Assembly: GCF_001619985.1 (NCBI RefSeq)
Contig: NW_017264193.1
Span: 1,741,726-1,805,725 of the forward strand
Source: Xylona heveae TC161
Taxonomy: Eukaryota; Ascomycota; Xylonomycetes; Xylonales; Xylonaceae
DNA: 64,000 nucleotides
Reading direction: 5' to 3'
Shown: piece by piece, positions 1 through 11,502 of the stretch
Position numbering within the stretch: the first letter of the stretch is position 1
How the letters are laid out: each line of letters begins with the position of its first letter
Position numbers and translations under genes: made by a program
The notes under the pieces: model-generated
The model's input: only the letters and a program-made list of their open reading frames with translations
Database searches by the model: none
What the model was told of the DNA's origin: nothing

Positions 1-1629
1 CTCCATGACACCGGACAAAACATCAACGACTTCATCATCGCGCATATCCCATAATTTGGACCTGGCGAGGACTTCCCAGAGGCGAAAGGTAACGAAGCGT
101 CTCTCGCAGCCGTCGAGCCGGCAGAATGCAGAGCCGAGATGGCTAGTCAGCGTGCGCAGCTGCACCGTGTGGGGACCGTGCATTTGGTAGGCGTCGAGGG
201 TGAGCCAGTGGCGGTATAAGAGTTCAGTGGCGGGGACTTGTTCGCTGGGTGGGAGGTTTCGCCTGGGGAAAGGAGAAGGAGAAGAGGAAGAAGAAGATGT
301 GCGGTCGCTGCTGCTGCTGCTGCTGCTGCCGCTGCCGCTCTCTGGGAAGTTTCCTTCGTCTTGATTCCCGTGTTGGGCCTCAGCTTCGCAGAGGACGTGA
401 TTGGTGATTACTGCCGGTTCTTCTTCGCCAGGGTTGGCAATGTTGTCGACGTCAGCGTTATTGCTGTTGTCACCGTCGGGGAAGAGACTATTGTAGTCGA
501 ATCCCTGGGCGTGCGTAGTTCTAGTTGTACAGCTCTCGTCGTTATCATCATCATCCGCGTCTTCCTCGTCAGATGAAGATGATTCGTCGAGGGTGTAATT
601 GTATGCAGCGAATTTGCGCCGGTGACCTGGATCAGACAGAGCATATTCGGTCTCGAGTATCTCTTCATCATCGTCTTTTTGACATTCTTCGAGTACTGAC
701 TCGGACAGACTCATATCGACTGGTGTGATTTGAGCCTGAGCTTCAGAGCTTCCCACCTTGTTGCCAGCCTTTTTGATTTGCACAGTCTGGTTCTCAAGAT
801 GAAGATCTCGATTGGTTGATTGTTTCGATCGAGTGGGAACGGGACGAGTCTGAACATAAGCCTCGTCATGACCGATTCGTCGCATGGCCCTTTCGCCGTC
901 CAGAATGCGAATGGCGAACTCTGGACCCTTGACAAGCACAAGTTCGCCAAAGACGAGACAAATGTCCGAATGGGCAGACAAGTCGCCTTCGACCCACTGC
1001 CGATTGACGATTCCGCGGCCAAACTCCTCGCCGAGCTTTGTAGTCAGAAGCAAAGCAATCTCCAGCGCCACAATTGAGACGAGCGGCAAAGAATCAAGCC
1101 ATGCGACCTTGGCCGCATGCGTAGGGAGATCACGGAGATAGTATATCATGAGCAATCCGGCTTCGGTAATGCGTCGCCAGCGCTCTGGCTGGTTGCGCAG
1201 CGGATACGAACCGCCTTCGGGAAGATCTTGTATGCGCGTGGAGAGAGTATTGACGACACGGGCGCGGCGTTGGAGCATGGTGAGCCAAGCATAGCATGGT
1301 GTGGTCAGTCCGAATGTAGAGGGCGGGAAGGCATCCGCGACGTGAGGAAACTGTCGCTTCGCAATGCCCTGCACGATGGAAAGCTCGTAGTTGTGGAGAA
1401 TCTGACAGATGTGTTTGCTTGTGCGAAACATAGCAGAGAAAGTCCATGGCGTGAAGGGTGTGGTGCAGATGACTTCTAATATTATGTCAACAGGCAAGGT
1501 GCTCCAGTGACATAACGCAGTTTTGCGCGCTGTCTTGGAATTCAGGGTCGCATTATGTGACGAAAGCCGCTGCTTTGGCGAGAAAACAGGTGTGGCTTGC
1601 ACAGGAGCGAGCAATGTCGCAGCGGGCAT
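1..1629 (-). CDS. F-box domain protein, 3' part cut by window edge
   Basis: One uninterrupted minus-strand frame of 543 codons runs from an ATG at 1629 to the window edge, so the C-terminus is missing. Residues about 44-82 look like an F-box (LPVDIILEVI followed by a hydrophobic helix and a TSKHICQIL segment), the module that docks on Skp1 in SCF ubiquitin ligases. After it comes a helical region (LLMIYYLRDLPTHAAKVAWL), then a long acidic and Ser-rich low-complexity tract (Asp/Glu runs, a GS repeat, a poly-Ser run near 300-330), then a folded-looking tail (YRHWLTLDAYQMHG). Such proteins are common and mostly uncharacterised in filamentous fungi. The F-box is seen in sequence; the role as a substrate adaptor is family inference. 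No intron is needed. Target unknown. Confidence 0.75.
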   Translation of the reverse strand, partial: MPAATLLAPVQATPVFSPKQRLSSHNATLNSKTARKTALCHWSTLPVDIILEVICTTPFTPWTFSAMFRTSKHICQILHNYELSIVQGIAKRQFPHVADAFPPSTFGLTTPCYAWLTMLQRRARVVNTLSTRIQDLPEGGSYPLRNQPERWRRITEAGLLMIYYLRDLPTHAAKVAWLDSLPLVSIVALEIALLLTTKLGEEFGRGIVNRQWVEGDLSAHSDICLVFGELVLVKGPEFAIRILDGERAMRRIGHDEAYVQTRPVPTRSKQSTNRDLHLENQTVQIKKAGNKVGSSEAQAQITPVDMSLSESVLEECQKDDDEEILETEYALSDPGHRRKFAAYNYTLDESSSSDEEDADDDDNDESCTTRTTHAQGFDYNSLFPDGDNSNNADVDNIANPGEEEPAVITNHVLCEAEAQHGNQDEGNFPESGSGSSSSSSSDRTSSSSSSPSPFPRRNLPPSEQVPATELLYRHWLTLDAYQMHGPHTVQLRTLTSHLGSAFCRLDGCERRFVTFRLWEVLARSKLWDMRDDEVVDVLSGVME

Positions 1630-4600
1630 GATAAAAATGGTGATTAAATTATGTCGCTGTGATTTGGTTTCGCAGCAGCAGTCTTCGTCTTTGAAGGAGC
1701 GACAGAAGTTTGACGATGGCGGACAGGTCCAAGAGAGTGTTGATTGTCCGCAGTCCAGAGTGTTGTGAGTAATACACCAACAAGTAGTTTGTGTCAAGAG
1801 AATGTATGAGGACTGCAAGCAATATTTATGTGGGAATGTTGAGAGTTCGTGATTGAAGATTGTGAGCTAGGCCGTGAATGTAGTGACTGTGACAATGGTC
1901 GCAGAGGGCTAAGAGACCTCAGGTAATAGTGCACAGTAAAAAGAGAAGAGAATTTGAGGTGCTTCATGGTTGCAAGTGATGTGCGAGTGCTGTGGTCTTT
2001 TGTATGCTGCTAAGTTGGCTGATGAGGTGAATGTGGGGAGGACGAACACCTTGGTGGTGAAAGATCACGACAACTTGACAGCAGAATAACAAGAACCTTG
2101 GTGGATGATGATACAAGTAATCTCTTCAATGAGATTCTCTCACGCTAAGCCATGCACATTTCACCAATTCCTGAAAGTGAATAATGCTGCTTGGAACATT
2201 AACAAATTGAAAGGCATATAAATTATATTTAGAAGCTGAAGAATAAAGCTGTCTAGGGACTGGAAATGACGGCATAGTTATCGATAAACTGCAACTCTTA
2301 AAGACGCTCATAAGGGACCGATGACATAAGCAATGACATAATCAGGGTCCATAGTCTCCTGTCACATGGCAATCCCTCGAACGCTCATGCTCTTTACCTT
2401 GTATTCCTAATAAGATACAGCAGAAGGAGTAAATCACTGGAAGATTGATCAAGCTCTTCATAATCAGTGACTGGTAAAGGTTTTTTAAATTAATGCCAGT
2501 ACCAGGAATTGGGTTTTGGGCAAGCGTCACCGAACATGGCCCAACTAAGCAGGCGCGAACCCGGCTTGGATATCACCGCGTATAGCCATCACGGAATGCA
2601 GTATATCACTTGAAAGAATTGTATGGAGGAAATCACTCATTTTCTGGCTATTTTTCAAAATGGGAATGTGGACTTTGACCTTTAACATTAAGCCTAAGGG
2701 TTGATTAAATGCTCGTAGCTAATTCATCCATTTCGGACGGCCCGACTCTAGCAACCAACGGCATCGTTCGAGACTGATGCAAAGTTCCATCCGAACTCTG
2801 CACTCTCAAATATCAATTCTTTGGAGCCGGGTCATCATCCGTTCCCTGATATTTGCCATCAAGTCTAATTCCACAGGAGATGTAGTATGGAATCCTGATT
2901 CTGACAGAGCCTGCACTAAACACGAAATCGTGCGTAAGCACGTCGTCTGCGAGTCCTCGTTTGTCGGTCGTATTGCTCGCCCTGGCGTTGGTCGTGTTGT
3001 CGTAGAAAAAACGAACCCTAAAGTAAGTACCATCATGAACCACATAGTATGCCCTAAAAAGCAGCGCGCGAGCTTTCCAGACAGCTGAGCTAGTCGAAGA
3101 CCCAGTGCCTGTCATTTGTATCGAATGGAATATGGTTGCAGTGAAGCCAAGGCTTCGCGAGACAGGTCTGTATTTTCCATCATTTCTTCGTTATGCAATA
3201 TGGTTTCCCCATTGAGTGGTCAATGGAAGTAGTGAAGACCGTGGGCGGACGAGCCGTCTCATATAATGTTTCCATTCAAGGCACCAAGGCCCAAAGGCAA
3301 TCCTCTCGTATGCACTTGGTTGCCCTGCTATGAACTGTAACTCGCCTTTGTTAGCAACTTTAGTGGGTCAATGCAGGAGAAAGAAGCGCGGTATCAAGGT
3401 TCATTTGCCAAGTTCCTCTGACGAGCTTGCTTGGCATTAATAAAAAAAGTGACAATTTCTGAAGATATATAGTGGATAAGAGAGGTGGTGGTTGACTGAG
3501 AAGTGCGCTGGGGCCAACTGTTCTCAGTTCAAAGTCAACTAAACTTAGCGCGTATGTGGTCCTGGCCCAGCTGTATACCTAGTTGGTCGCTCTGCTAAAC
3601 TCCAACCGGCAAGGACGGCGCTTGTGCTTAAGCCACCCTTTTCATTAGCTATACTCTAGTTGAGCGCAATCGCAAGCGTTAGCGTCTCAATTCGGCTTGC
3701 TGTAATGAAAACCCTTTTTTTGCTGTGCCGCACATACTCCGTTCTGTATGATTTTGACCGTTTGGATTTGCCTTCCTTTATCGCTGCATGGTGTACTGAT
3801 TCATGATCGGCCACCTCAATGTCTCCATTCAATTTCCAAGGGAGAAACTTGTCAAGACTCCGCTGGTTAGATGAACGAGAAATTGCACGCGGCCCTGTTG
3901 CAACTTTAGTTATCAGAGTTTTTGGCGGTCAGGGCATCGGCGGACATTACATTGAGAATCTCACTTAGCAGCAGGAGTCGCCCTTTTCTCGTTCCGAACA
4001 ACAATGTTTCTAACAGACTGAATAGTTGAAGCCTTTATACATTGGGTGACCATGGCCCATATCGTAGAAAGCAGAGCGAGATAAACAATATCCGGGACAC
4101 AGTCAGTCCCTCCATTGATAAATCTCCCAGAGCTGAACCACTGACTGCAGAAGTTCATGCAACGTTCAAGCCGTGGCTGAGCAAAGAGCTCACAGTACAC
4201 TGTTGCAATTGCGAAGCGCATGGCCCACGCCATTAAACCCGAGACGTCTGCTTTTTTTCGATTCTGTCAAACCAGCTGCAGATAACTGCGACAAAAAGCA
4301 AATAGGAGATTCCGTAGACATTCATAGCTGATGGTTCAAGACCGGGTGGTTTGCTCAGAAGGAGCGATTAAAAATGCTAATGTCGAGCTTTACACAATGA
4401 AATCGTCGAATGAAAGGACCGACAGCAGAAAAAAGGAGGACGGAGATATCTGTCCGCAATATGGCAAAATTGAATGGTCTTCTCTGGCCGAGGAGCTTTG
4501 TTTATGAAAGGACCCAGAATGACACATATCAATGAGCTGCCAGCATCAACGCATGCTGATCTAAACTATAGTTAGCCCGGCCTTTTCTCGCTCCACCACC

Positions 4601-5123
4601 AGGACACTACCAATCAGTATTTGCCAGGCCGTTGCTCTCCGACACTTTAATTCCATGCTGTTCAGACTATTTCCTTCATGGCTGACAATATCAGCAGGTC
4701 ATTTCCACCTGCAATGCGGTCGGAATTCTTATCCCCCCGACTCCCGAGTGATTTAGGTTTGGTCTGTGCAATAAGAGGATTAGCTGTCTCTCATAATATT
4801 ATAGCCGCTTGGCGTTTGGTTCCTGAACTGACGTCGCTTTGAATGTTTACCCGACCCCGAGCGAGAGCTCTCCAAGAAAGTCTATGACGTGTAGAATGAT
4901 GCAGCGATGCATCGTTCACAGTCAGCAAAATCAGGATAGATTTGGATTTCAAATACAATATGTCTTCTTGTACAGAGTTGTTATTTATTTTTGTCGAAAT
5001 CCTATGTTTATCGCAAGCTTGTGTTTTTGGTAAATCTTTCTTTGGTGATTCTTGTACCATTTCACAGTCACACTTGCCTCGATTGCATTTGCGCCCCGTA
5101 CCCGTAGGGCTGAGCATCTTATA
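1630..5123. other. gene-poor 3.5 kb gap
   Basis: This is the upstream side of both the F-box gene (-) and the MFS gene (+), so it holds two promoters. No frame is long or conserved enough to call. Two short ATG-started minus-strand frames are worth noting: 2806-3045 (79 aa, with a signal-peptide-like start MWFMMVLTLGFVFS) and 3961-4233 (90 aa, hydrophobic). Neither resembles a family I know. Apart from these I see AT-rich unique sequence. Confidence 0.5.
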
Positions 5124-6975
5124 ATGAAAGATCTCTTTCGAAACACGACTTTTGGCATCCTTCTTCGTGTCATCACCCGTGGAAAAGTCTTACAATATGA
5201 CGAAGAAAAAGACCCTTCAATATGGAAACGATATTTGGCGCCCGAGCTATCAGCTCACATGGCTACCCATGGAAATCTAGGCGGCGATGCCGATGAAGGC
5301 GTCCTAAGAAAAGAAAGCGGAAACTTCTCAAACGGAAACCGAACATCGTCCGATTCATCTCGTATAAGAATCCCAGAGAACACGCCCATCAACGAGACGA
5401 GTGGTGTCCCTGTCGACCCTGAAAAGGGGCGAGATGTCAATGTCGTGAGCTGGTACGGCCCTGATGATCCAGAGGCATGTCTATCACCATTCCCTTCAGT
5501 CTACAAGAGACAACAAGTTCTTTTCCTCTGACATGATTACAGAACCCGCAGAACTGGTCGTCAGGCAAGAAAGCTTTCATATCATTCCAAATATGTCTCT
5601 TGACTTTTTCCGTGTACATTGGCTCTGCCATCTACTCTGCCGGCATCGAAGACGTTATGAGAGATTTCCGCGTCAGCCAAGTCGCCGCGACACTTGGTCT
5701 GACGCTCTTTGTCCTTGGCTACGGCATTGGTAAGGTCCCCTCTTAACCTATCTGTATATAGAAAACCCCTTTAACTTAACCTCTTACCTAGGTCCCATGC
5801 TTTGGGCTCCAATGAGTGAAATGCCCGCTATTGGGCGTAACCCAGTGTACATCGGAACATTAACCCTCTTCGTGATCCTGCAAGTTCCAACTGCTCTATC
5901 CGTCAACCTAGGCATGCTGTTGGCTTTCCGATTCATCACTGGCTTCGTGGGGTCGCCTCCTCTAGCCAACGGCGGGGCCACCATATCAGACATCTATCCT
6001 CCCAAACAGCGCGCCTACGCCATGGCCGTATGGGGCGTCGGCGCGGTCTGCGGTCCCGTCATGGGGCCCCTGATCGGCGGATTTGCCGCACAAGCCAAAG
6101 GCTGGCGCTGGACAATCTGGGAATTGACATGGCTATCTAGCTTCTCGCTGGTCTTCCTTTTCTTCTTCTTCCCGGAGACGTCTCCCGCCAACATTCTCTA
6201 CCGGCGCGCTCACCGCCTGCGCAAACTCACCGGCAATCCGTCCCTGAAGAGCGAAGCCGAGATTGCCGCCGAGCAATTCACGCCCAGGGAGATTGCGCTC
6301 ATGGTGTTAGTCCGGCCGTTTACGCTCAATTTCCAAGAACCCATTGTGCTCGCGCTCAACTTGTACATTGCGCTCATCTACGGCCTCTTGTATATCTGGT
6401 TTGAATCCTTCCCGTTGGTGTTTATCGGCATTTACCACTTCAACCTGGGCCAGCTAGGGCTCGCGTTCATTGGCATCCTGGTCGGTGCCTTGCTCACCCT
6501 ACCGTTCATGGTCTGGTACCTGGCTGCCAAACAGGTCAAGTATTTCAATGAGAAAGGCGAAATCAAGCCCGAGAAACGTCTGCAGATTGCCATGGTCGGA
6601 GCGTTTGCTATTCCGATATGCTTATTCTGGTTCGGCTGGAGCGCCCGGCCCTCGATTCATTGGATCATGCCGATTATTGGGTCGGGATGGTTCTCTGTCG
6701 GCGCGTTCCTCTTGTTCAATGCCATCCTGAATTATCTGGCCGATGCGTACCCGGATTATGCTGCCTCAGTATTGGCTGGTAACGATTTCATGCGGTCTTG
6801 CGTCGGTGCAGCGTTCCCGCTGTTTGCTACGGCCATGTATAAGAATCTAGGCATCAACTGGGCCAGTACGCTGCTGGCGCTCTTGTCCTGTGTTTTTATC
6901 CCGATTCCGTTTGCGTTGTACTTTTATGGCGAGCGCATTCGTCATGCCAGCAAGCTTGCCCGTCATGATTTGTAG
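5124..6975 (+). CDS. MFS transporter, DHA1 (drug/polyamine proton antiporter) type
   Basis: Three exons, 5124-5474, 5543-5729 and 5792-6975, encode 573 aa. The first 120 residues are a charged cytoplasmic tail ending in DDPENPQNW, the usual signature just before TM1 in DHA1 transporters. About 12 hydrophobic segments follow, with the family motifs RFITGFVGSPPLANGGA near TM4, SDIYPPKQR, and PETSPANILYRRAHRLRK leading into the central loop. The closest groups are the fungal FLU1/TPO1/caffeine-resistance transporters that expel drugs, toxins or polyamines at the plasma membrane; the substrate cannot be read from sequence. Intron 1 appears to use a GC donor (AGAG|GCATGT, 5475-5542), because GT alternatives break the conserved DPENPQNW join. 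The ATG at 5124 is the first in the frame. No biosynthetic genes surround it. Confidence 0.9.
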
Positions 6976-8241
6976 TTTCATTTGTTACCATTTCATTTTT
7001 TATTTTTTATTTTTTATTTTATTTTTATTTTTATTTTTATTCTTCACTTCCATTACCATCCATCGTCTTAATCATCAAACGTCCCTTTCCCCTTATGTAT
7101 AGATGGTATACACCAGCATCAACATCCAAAGATTCCAGACCCTCCAATAATGCAGGCGTTTTCCCCTCTCTTTCCCCATTGAAATCCGATTTCAGTCGAG
7201 CACCGCATATTTCGTTTCAATGGCTTCAGGTATACCGTATGATGTATCACTAGACGTTAAATTCTCAATAGAACCATTCATTTCATACAATACTGCATAC
7301 ATGTGCACCTATTGCAAATATAAACATGTCATGTATGTCTAAATACCACAGTAGTGCTATGTCGAGATAGTGCACGCGACGAAAAACACACACGTGATAT
7401 ATAGTTCATAAAAAGGTTATTGATAATGTACTGGTAATAGTATACCAGGCAGGAAAAACACACGCAAAGTGGAAACAAGAGACGAAGATAACATGCCATC
7501 GGGGACAATTTGATGTCTTCCTACGTGCTGACATTTATATTGGTCGTCGCGTTGCTCATCCCCAGGAAAATCCCAGCGCGACACCTTAAAACAAAAGACA
7601 CAGAGACACATAATTAGCACTTGAATAAACTCATATTTGAGATACTCATCAAAGCGATTACTGATAAAGTTGAATTCATCGTCTAACACTACTTTTTGCT
7701 TCAACCCGTGTTGTATCAAAGACAAACTGTATTGGGGGGAAGAGAGAGAAGCGCCAAATCTAAGAAATACATGCATTTCTCCCCTGAGCCATTGTGCTCC
7801 ATAATCTCTAATGTGCCGTCATCAAAAAAAGATTTCAGACAAGAAAAAAAGCTAAGTATACAAAGAAACAAACAAACTCGACCGAGTCCAACATCGACTC
7901 CCAAATCGGCTGACGAGGAGGAAGGAAAAAACAATCCGCCAAGTCGGCCAAGACCCCCATTTTCTGAATCGGGACAAGAAATATATGAAGAAAGCAAGAC
8001 CCTAATAACCTCAAAAGAGGCAAAGCTGGCCCTGATGCGCCGTTGTGATAATAAAAGAGACAAGAAGCTGATCCGGCCCAAGAGGCGGCGCCAAGAGAAG
8101 ACAAAAGTAGAAAATACAAAAGTAGGCATGTAGCGACAACAAGAGGCCGCGAGTAGAAAACGACAAGAAAGCTCATCCACGAAGACTGAAAAGAAATCTA
8201 ATCTAAACGACCAAAACAAGGCAGGAAAGCTAAAAGCTATC
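6976..8241. other. convergent 3' intergenic region
   Basis: This lies between the 3' ends of the MFS gene (+) and the large membrane protein gene (-). It begins with an ATTTT/ATTTTTT repeat and is otherwise AT-rich. Open frames on both strands near 7700-8130 have no homology signal and sit antisense to likely 3' UTR, so I do not call them. Confidence 0.5.
6988..7042. repeat. (ATTTT)n / (ATTTTTT)n microsatellite
   Basis: About eight imperfect units of ATTTTT to ATTTTTT start about 12 bases after the MFS stop codon. It lies in the likely 3' UTR. In the transcript it would be a U-rich element, of the kind fungal polyadenylation regions often have. Confidence 0.8.
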
Positions 8242-11200
8242 CTAAGCCACACCATTAGTGCGCTGCTCAACCAATTTCCACCATTCCTCTTCATCGAGGC
8301 GGTGGTTCTCACAAGACCAGTCATCCAAAGAACTGGTAGAAGTCTTGCGCGAAGCAGACTGGTCGTTTCCAGCCTTCTTACTAGGCGAAGAAGCCACCTT
8401 GAAATGAGGTTCCGCAAAATCGACAACGTGCACTCCGAGCGAGGCGAGCTCTTCGGGGGTGTGTCCGGCGCCACTAGAGGTTGAAGGGGTATTCGAAGAA
8501 GAGGAAGAAATAGATTGGACGCGCTTGACCTTCGCTTCAACGGGGGATTTAGTGCTCTTCGGAGTCACGCCTTTGCTCTTGGGTGTTGCGGTCTTGGAGC
8601 TTGCTCCCTCCTTCAGCCTGGGGCTTCCAGAATCAGAGGCAATAGTAAATGCACTCGAAACTCTGCGATTGAAGGGGGAAGTAGCACCTGTGCCGGGATT
8701 ACCAGACACTGTGCGGGGGGAAGTGACCGAAGGGGATGAACCAACTCGGGGTGAGACAACAAGCGGGGAGGCAATTCTAGGGAAGAACGTCATCGCAGCA
8801 GGGCGGGGCGAAGACGCGGGAGTAATTGAAATTGCAGACGACGATGAAGCACGCCGAGAACTTGGAACAGCGGCATTTCGAACCGCGGCCGTGGAGGAGA
8901 CCTCGCCAAGCGGCGATCGCCTCTTCTTCATCTTGATTTCAAGAGGCTTGCTAGAGGCAGACCCAATTGAAGACCTATTCGAAGATATAGATGAGGAATT
9001 AGAAGCTCTCCGGTGCATGGTGCTAGCAGGTTTAGTAGCCAATGCAGAAATACCAATAGCCGCCGGGGCCGGAACAGAAGGAGCGCCAGAGGTCGAGGCA
9101 GCTACATCTTCTTGCGACTGCGAGCGTGCCAATTGAGAAGAGGTCAAGTGCTCGCGAGAGCTCGAGATAACTGGGAGTGGCAGACGAGACTTGGGCCGCT
9201 GATCACGCGGATGAGGCGCAGCCAACGCCAACGAAACCAGGGCATCAGCCGCAGCACAGGTTGCGGGAGAGAACACGACGGGTTCGCGCAGGTTCTTCCG
9301 TTCGGGAGTTGCAGGAAGATCTGCAATCGGAGCAAGTGAGATTGCAGGAGTCTTTTCCTTTGCCGGAACAACCGGCGCGGGGCGAGTCGGAGGCGTTGGG
9401 ATGCGGGTTCTAGGAAATCTAGAGTCCTCGATCCTGGGATGCAACTGAGGATATCGAATAACCGAACCAGAAGAAGCCAACGAAGACACTGAAGATCCCG
9501 CAGGGGAAGGCGAGCTGGTGACAGCGCATTCACCAAGCTCGTCACCAGAGGACTCTGTATCAGAATCATTCATACGATGAAGGGCCTGGGCTGGGTCACG
9601 TGCAGCAATCTCCTTCAGAGCTGCCGCCGGTGCCGCAATAGGAAGGTTCGGCGCGACGCGTCGCTTCAAAATACCAACAGGACGTGCCTGGCGTTGGCGG
9701 TTGGCTCGGGTCGGCGGGAAAAGGTAATAGTACAGCCATATGATGAACCACGCAGGCTGGTGGTGGTGAGTGGGGTCATCATTGAAATTGACGCTCCTTC
9801 TCAGCCGGCGACGAATTCCGCGATTTTGGCCATTGTGCTCACTTACGGACCGTTTATGACGATACAGCGCGTAACACACGCATGCCAGAACGAGCGCGAC
9901 AACACTTCCCAATATAGTAAGGAAAAGCGAATAGGAGTGCTTAACCATGCGCTTGCAATGTTTCCGACGAGAAACAGCGTCGGTAAACACAGCCACAGAA
10001 TTATCTGCTGGGTGCGACGGCGGGTTTCTGGTATAGGTCGCCAGTTGGTTACGTGCCATGAACCTCAAGAAGCGAGGACCCTTTTGCTCTGAAGACTTGG
10101 CGTCTTCCTCGGCGTCTTCCATGCATTCTTCAAACTGGCCTTTGTGGCTTCGCTTGATTTGCGACGGGACTGCAGTAGATGTCGCCTGAATGGAGGAACC
10201 AAAACTCGCCTCCAACTCCGAGGATACTTCAAGCTGAGGAAGTCGATAGCCAAGAGTTGCTTTGCGAACAACAGCTTCGCCAGCAGATTCCAAGCCATGG
10301 GCGGAGAACTTGCCGAGTGCGATCGCGAGCTGATCATCGGTCATACCAACAGGCTTCTTTCCGTCTACAATGACTATGCGTTGGTATGAGATCAACGCTT
10401 CGTATCCTTTGGCGGTCGCGGCCCATGAGTGGAATCTTTCAGTGGCGTTGGCGCAGTCTGTGACAAGTGCCATGTATATCAGACCGGGCGCATCAGAGTA
10501 AGAGACGTAATTGTTCACGACCAATTCGACAGTCTTTCTGATGGATTCAACTGCACATTGCAAATGATCCAGATAAGGTTGAACGGACGTGGACGTGAAC
10601 TTTGGGCGCAACCGCGCTGACGCGTGTTGACTGATGTGACGACGATGAGCAGTGTGCCTAGTCAGAGCAACACTACTTTCCGAACGGACAGACAGAGAGG
10701 TAGACTTCGAGGTCATGCACTGATTTCGTGCACGCCCCTGAAGAGAAGGCGGCGTCGTGGGGCAGGTGCCAGACGCCTGCTTCGTGGAGTTCGGCGAATG
10801 CTTGGGCAAAGGGCCATGTACGGTTTTAGGATCTGAAACACCGAAATTTGGCTGATTTACCGCCCCGGGCATACCGTCCATTGGGGTCTGCCTCTTCAAT
10901 TTTCTAGTACCATTCGTGCCTTTGGGATACGCGGAATCAGGGAATGAATCCGGTATAACAAGCCATCCAGGAACAGCCGGCATTACTCGATTTTGCTCCA
11001 ATGTCGCGAGCAACAGCATGCCAGTTGCGATATTATCGTTGACAGCATCCAAAATTGATCTGCATAGATTATGAGTAAAAGTCGTGATTGTGTTCCTGCC
11101 AAAGGAGCTGACTTACCGAACTTCCTCTACAACCAGTTTCATCTGAGCGCTTGATACCGCACCCTCAGATGCACCTTTCGCAGTGACATCTTCAATGACC

Positions 11201-11502
11201 TCAGATAGGACTGTAGAAGCAATGTGCTGTACAGCATGCAGACCGGCGGATAAGGAGATGATACGAGATTCCAGTGGATCAGACCGTCTCACAAAAGTGG
11301 GACGGCATTCATACAGCGAGTAATTGGGGAGTAAAAGTTGAGTTCCAAAACGGCGCTCCGCCGAAAAGTCAACAAGCTTATAAGGGCTCTTGACGGACAT
11401 GTGAGTAAGTGGAAATAAGAAAAGCAAAACCAAAAGGACCACAGCAGCTCCGAAGAAGCGCTGGGGCTGAGGCAACCGGCCTGGGTCCGGTATGAACCTC
11501 AT
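8242..11502 (-). CDS. large membrane-anchored protein of unknown function
   Basis: Exons 11502-11117 and 11059-8242 (intron 11060-11116, donor GTAAGT, acceptor TGCAG) encode 1067 aa. The N-terminus has an uncleaved signal-anchor-like helix (about residues 16-36, GAAVVLLVLLFLFPL). A helical domain of roughly 450 residues follows. A second strong membrane segment lies near 505-528 (YSLFLTILGSVVALVLACVC) and a further hydrophobic patch near 567-580 (WFIIWLYYYLFPP). The last 450 residues are Ser/Pro/Ala-rich and basic with no fold I recognise. Topology is therefore probably lumenal or extracellular between the helices with a long disordered cytoplasmic tail. I do not recognise the family. The join preserves frame (VVEEVRSILDAV). 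Confidence 0.75.

Noticed and set aside
238-671. Open frames with poly-Ala and poly-Val/Ile runs
   Set aside because: They are other-frame readings of the Ser-rich and acidic tracts of the F-box gene.
7696-8540. Overlapping open frames on both strands downstream of the large membrane protein
   Set aside because: They lie in 3' flank or in the shadow of the real coding frame and have biased low-complexity composition.
8459-9136. 225-aa acidic plus-strand frame
   Set aside because: It is exactly antisense to the Ser/Pro-rich tail of the membrane protein and has no domain.
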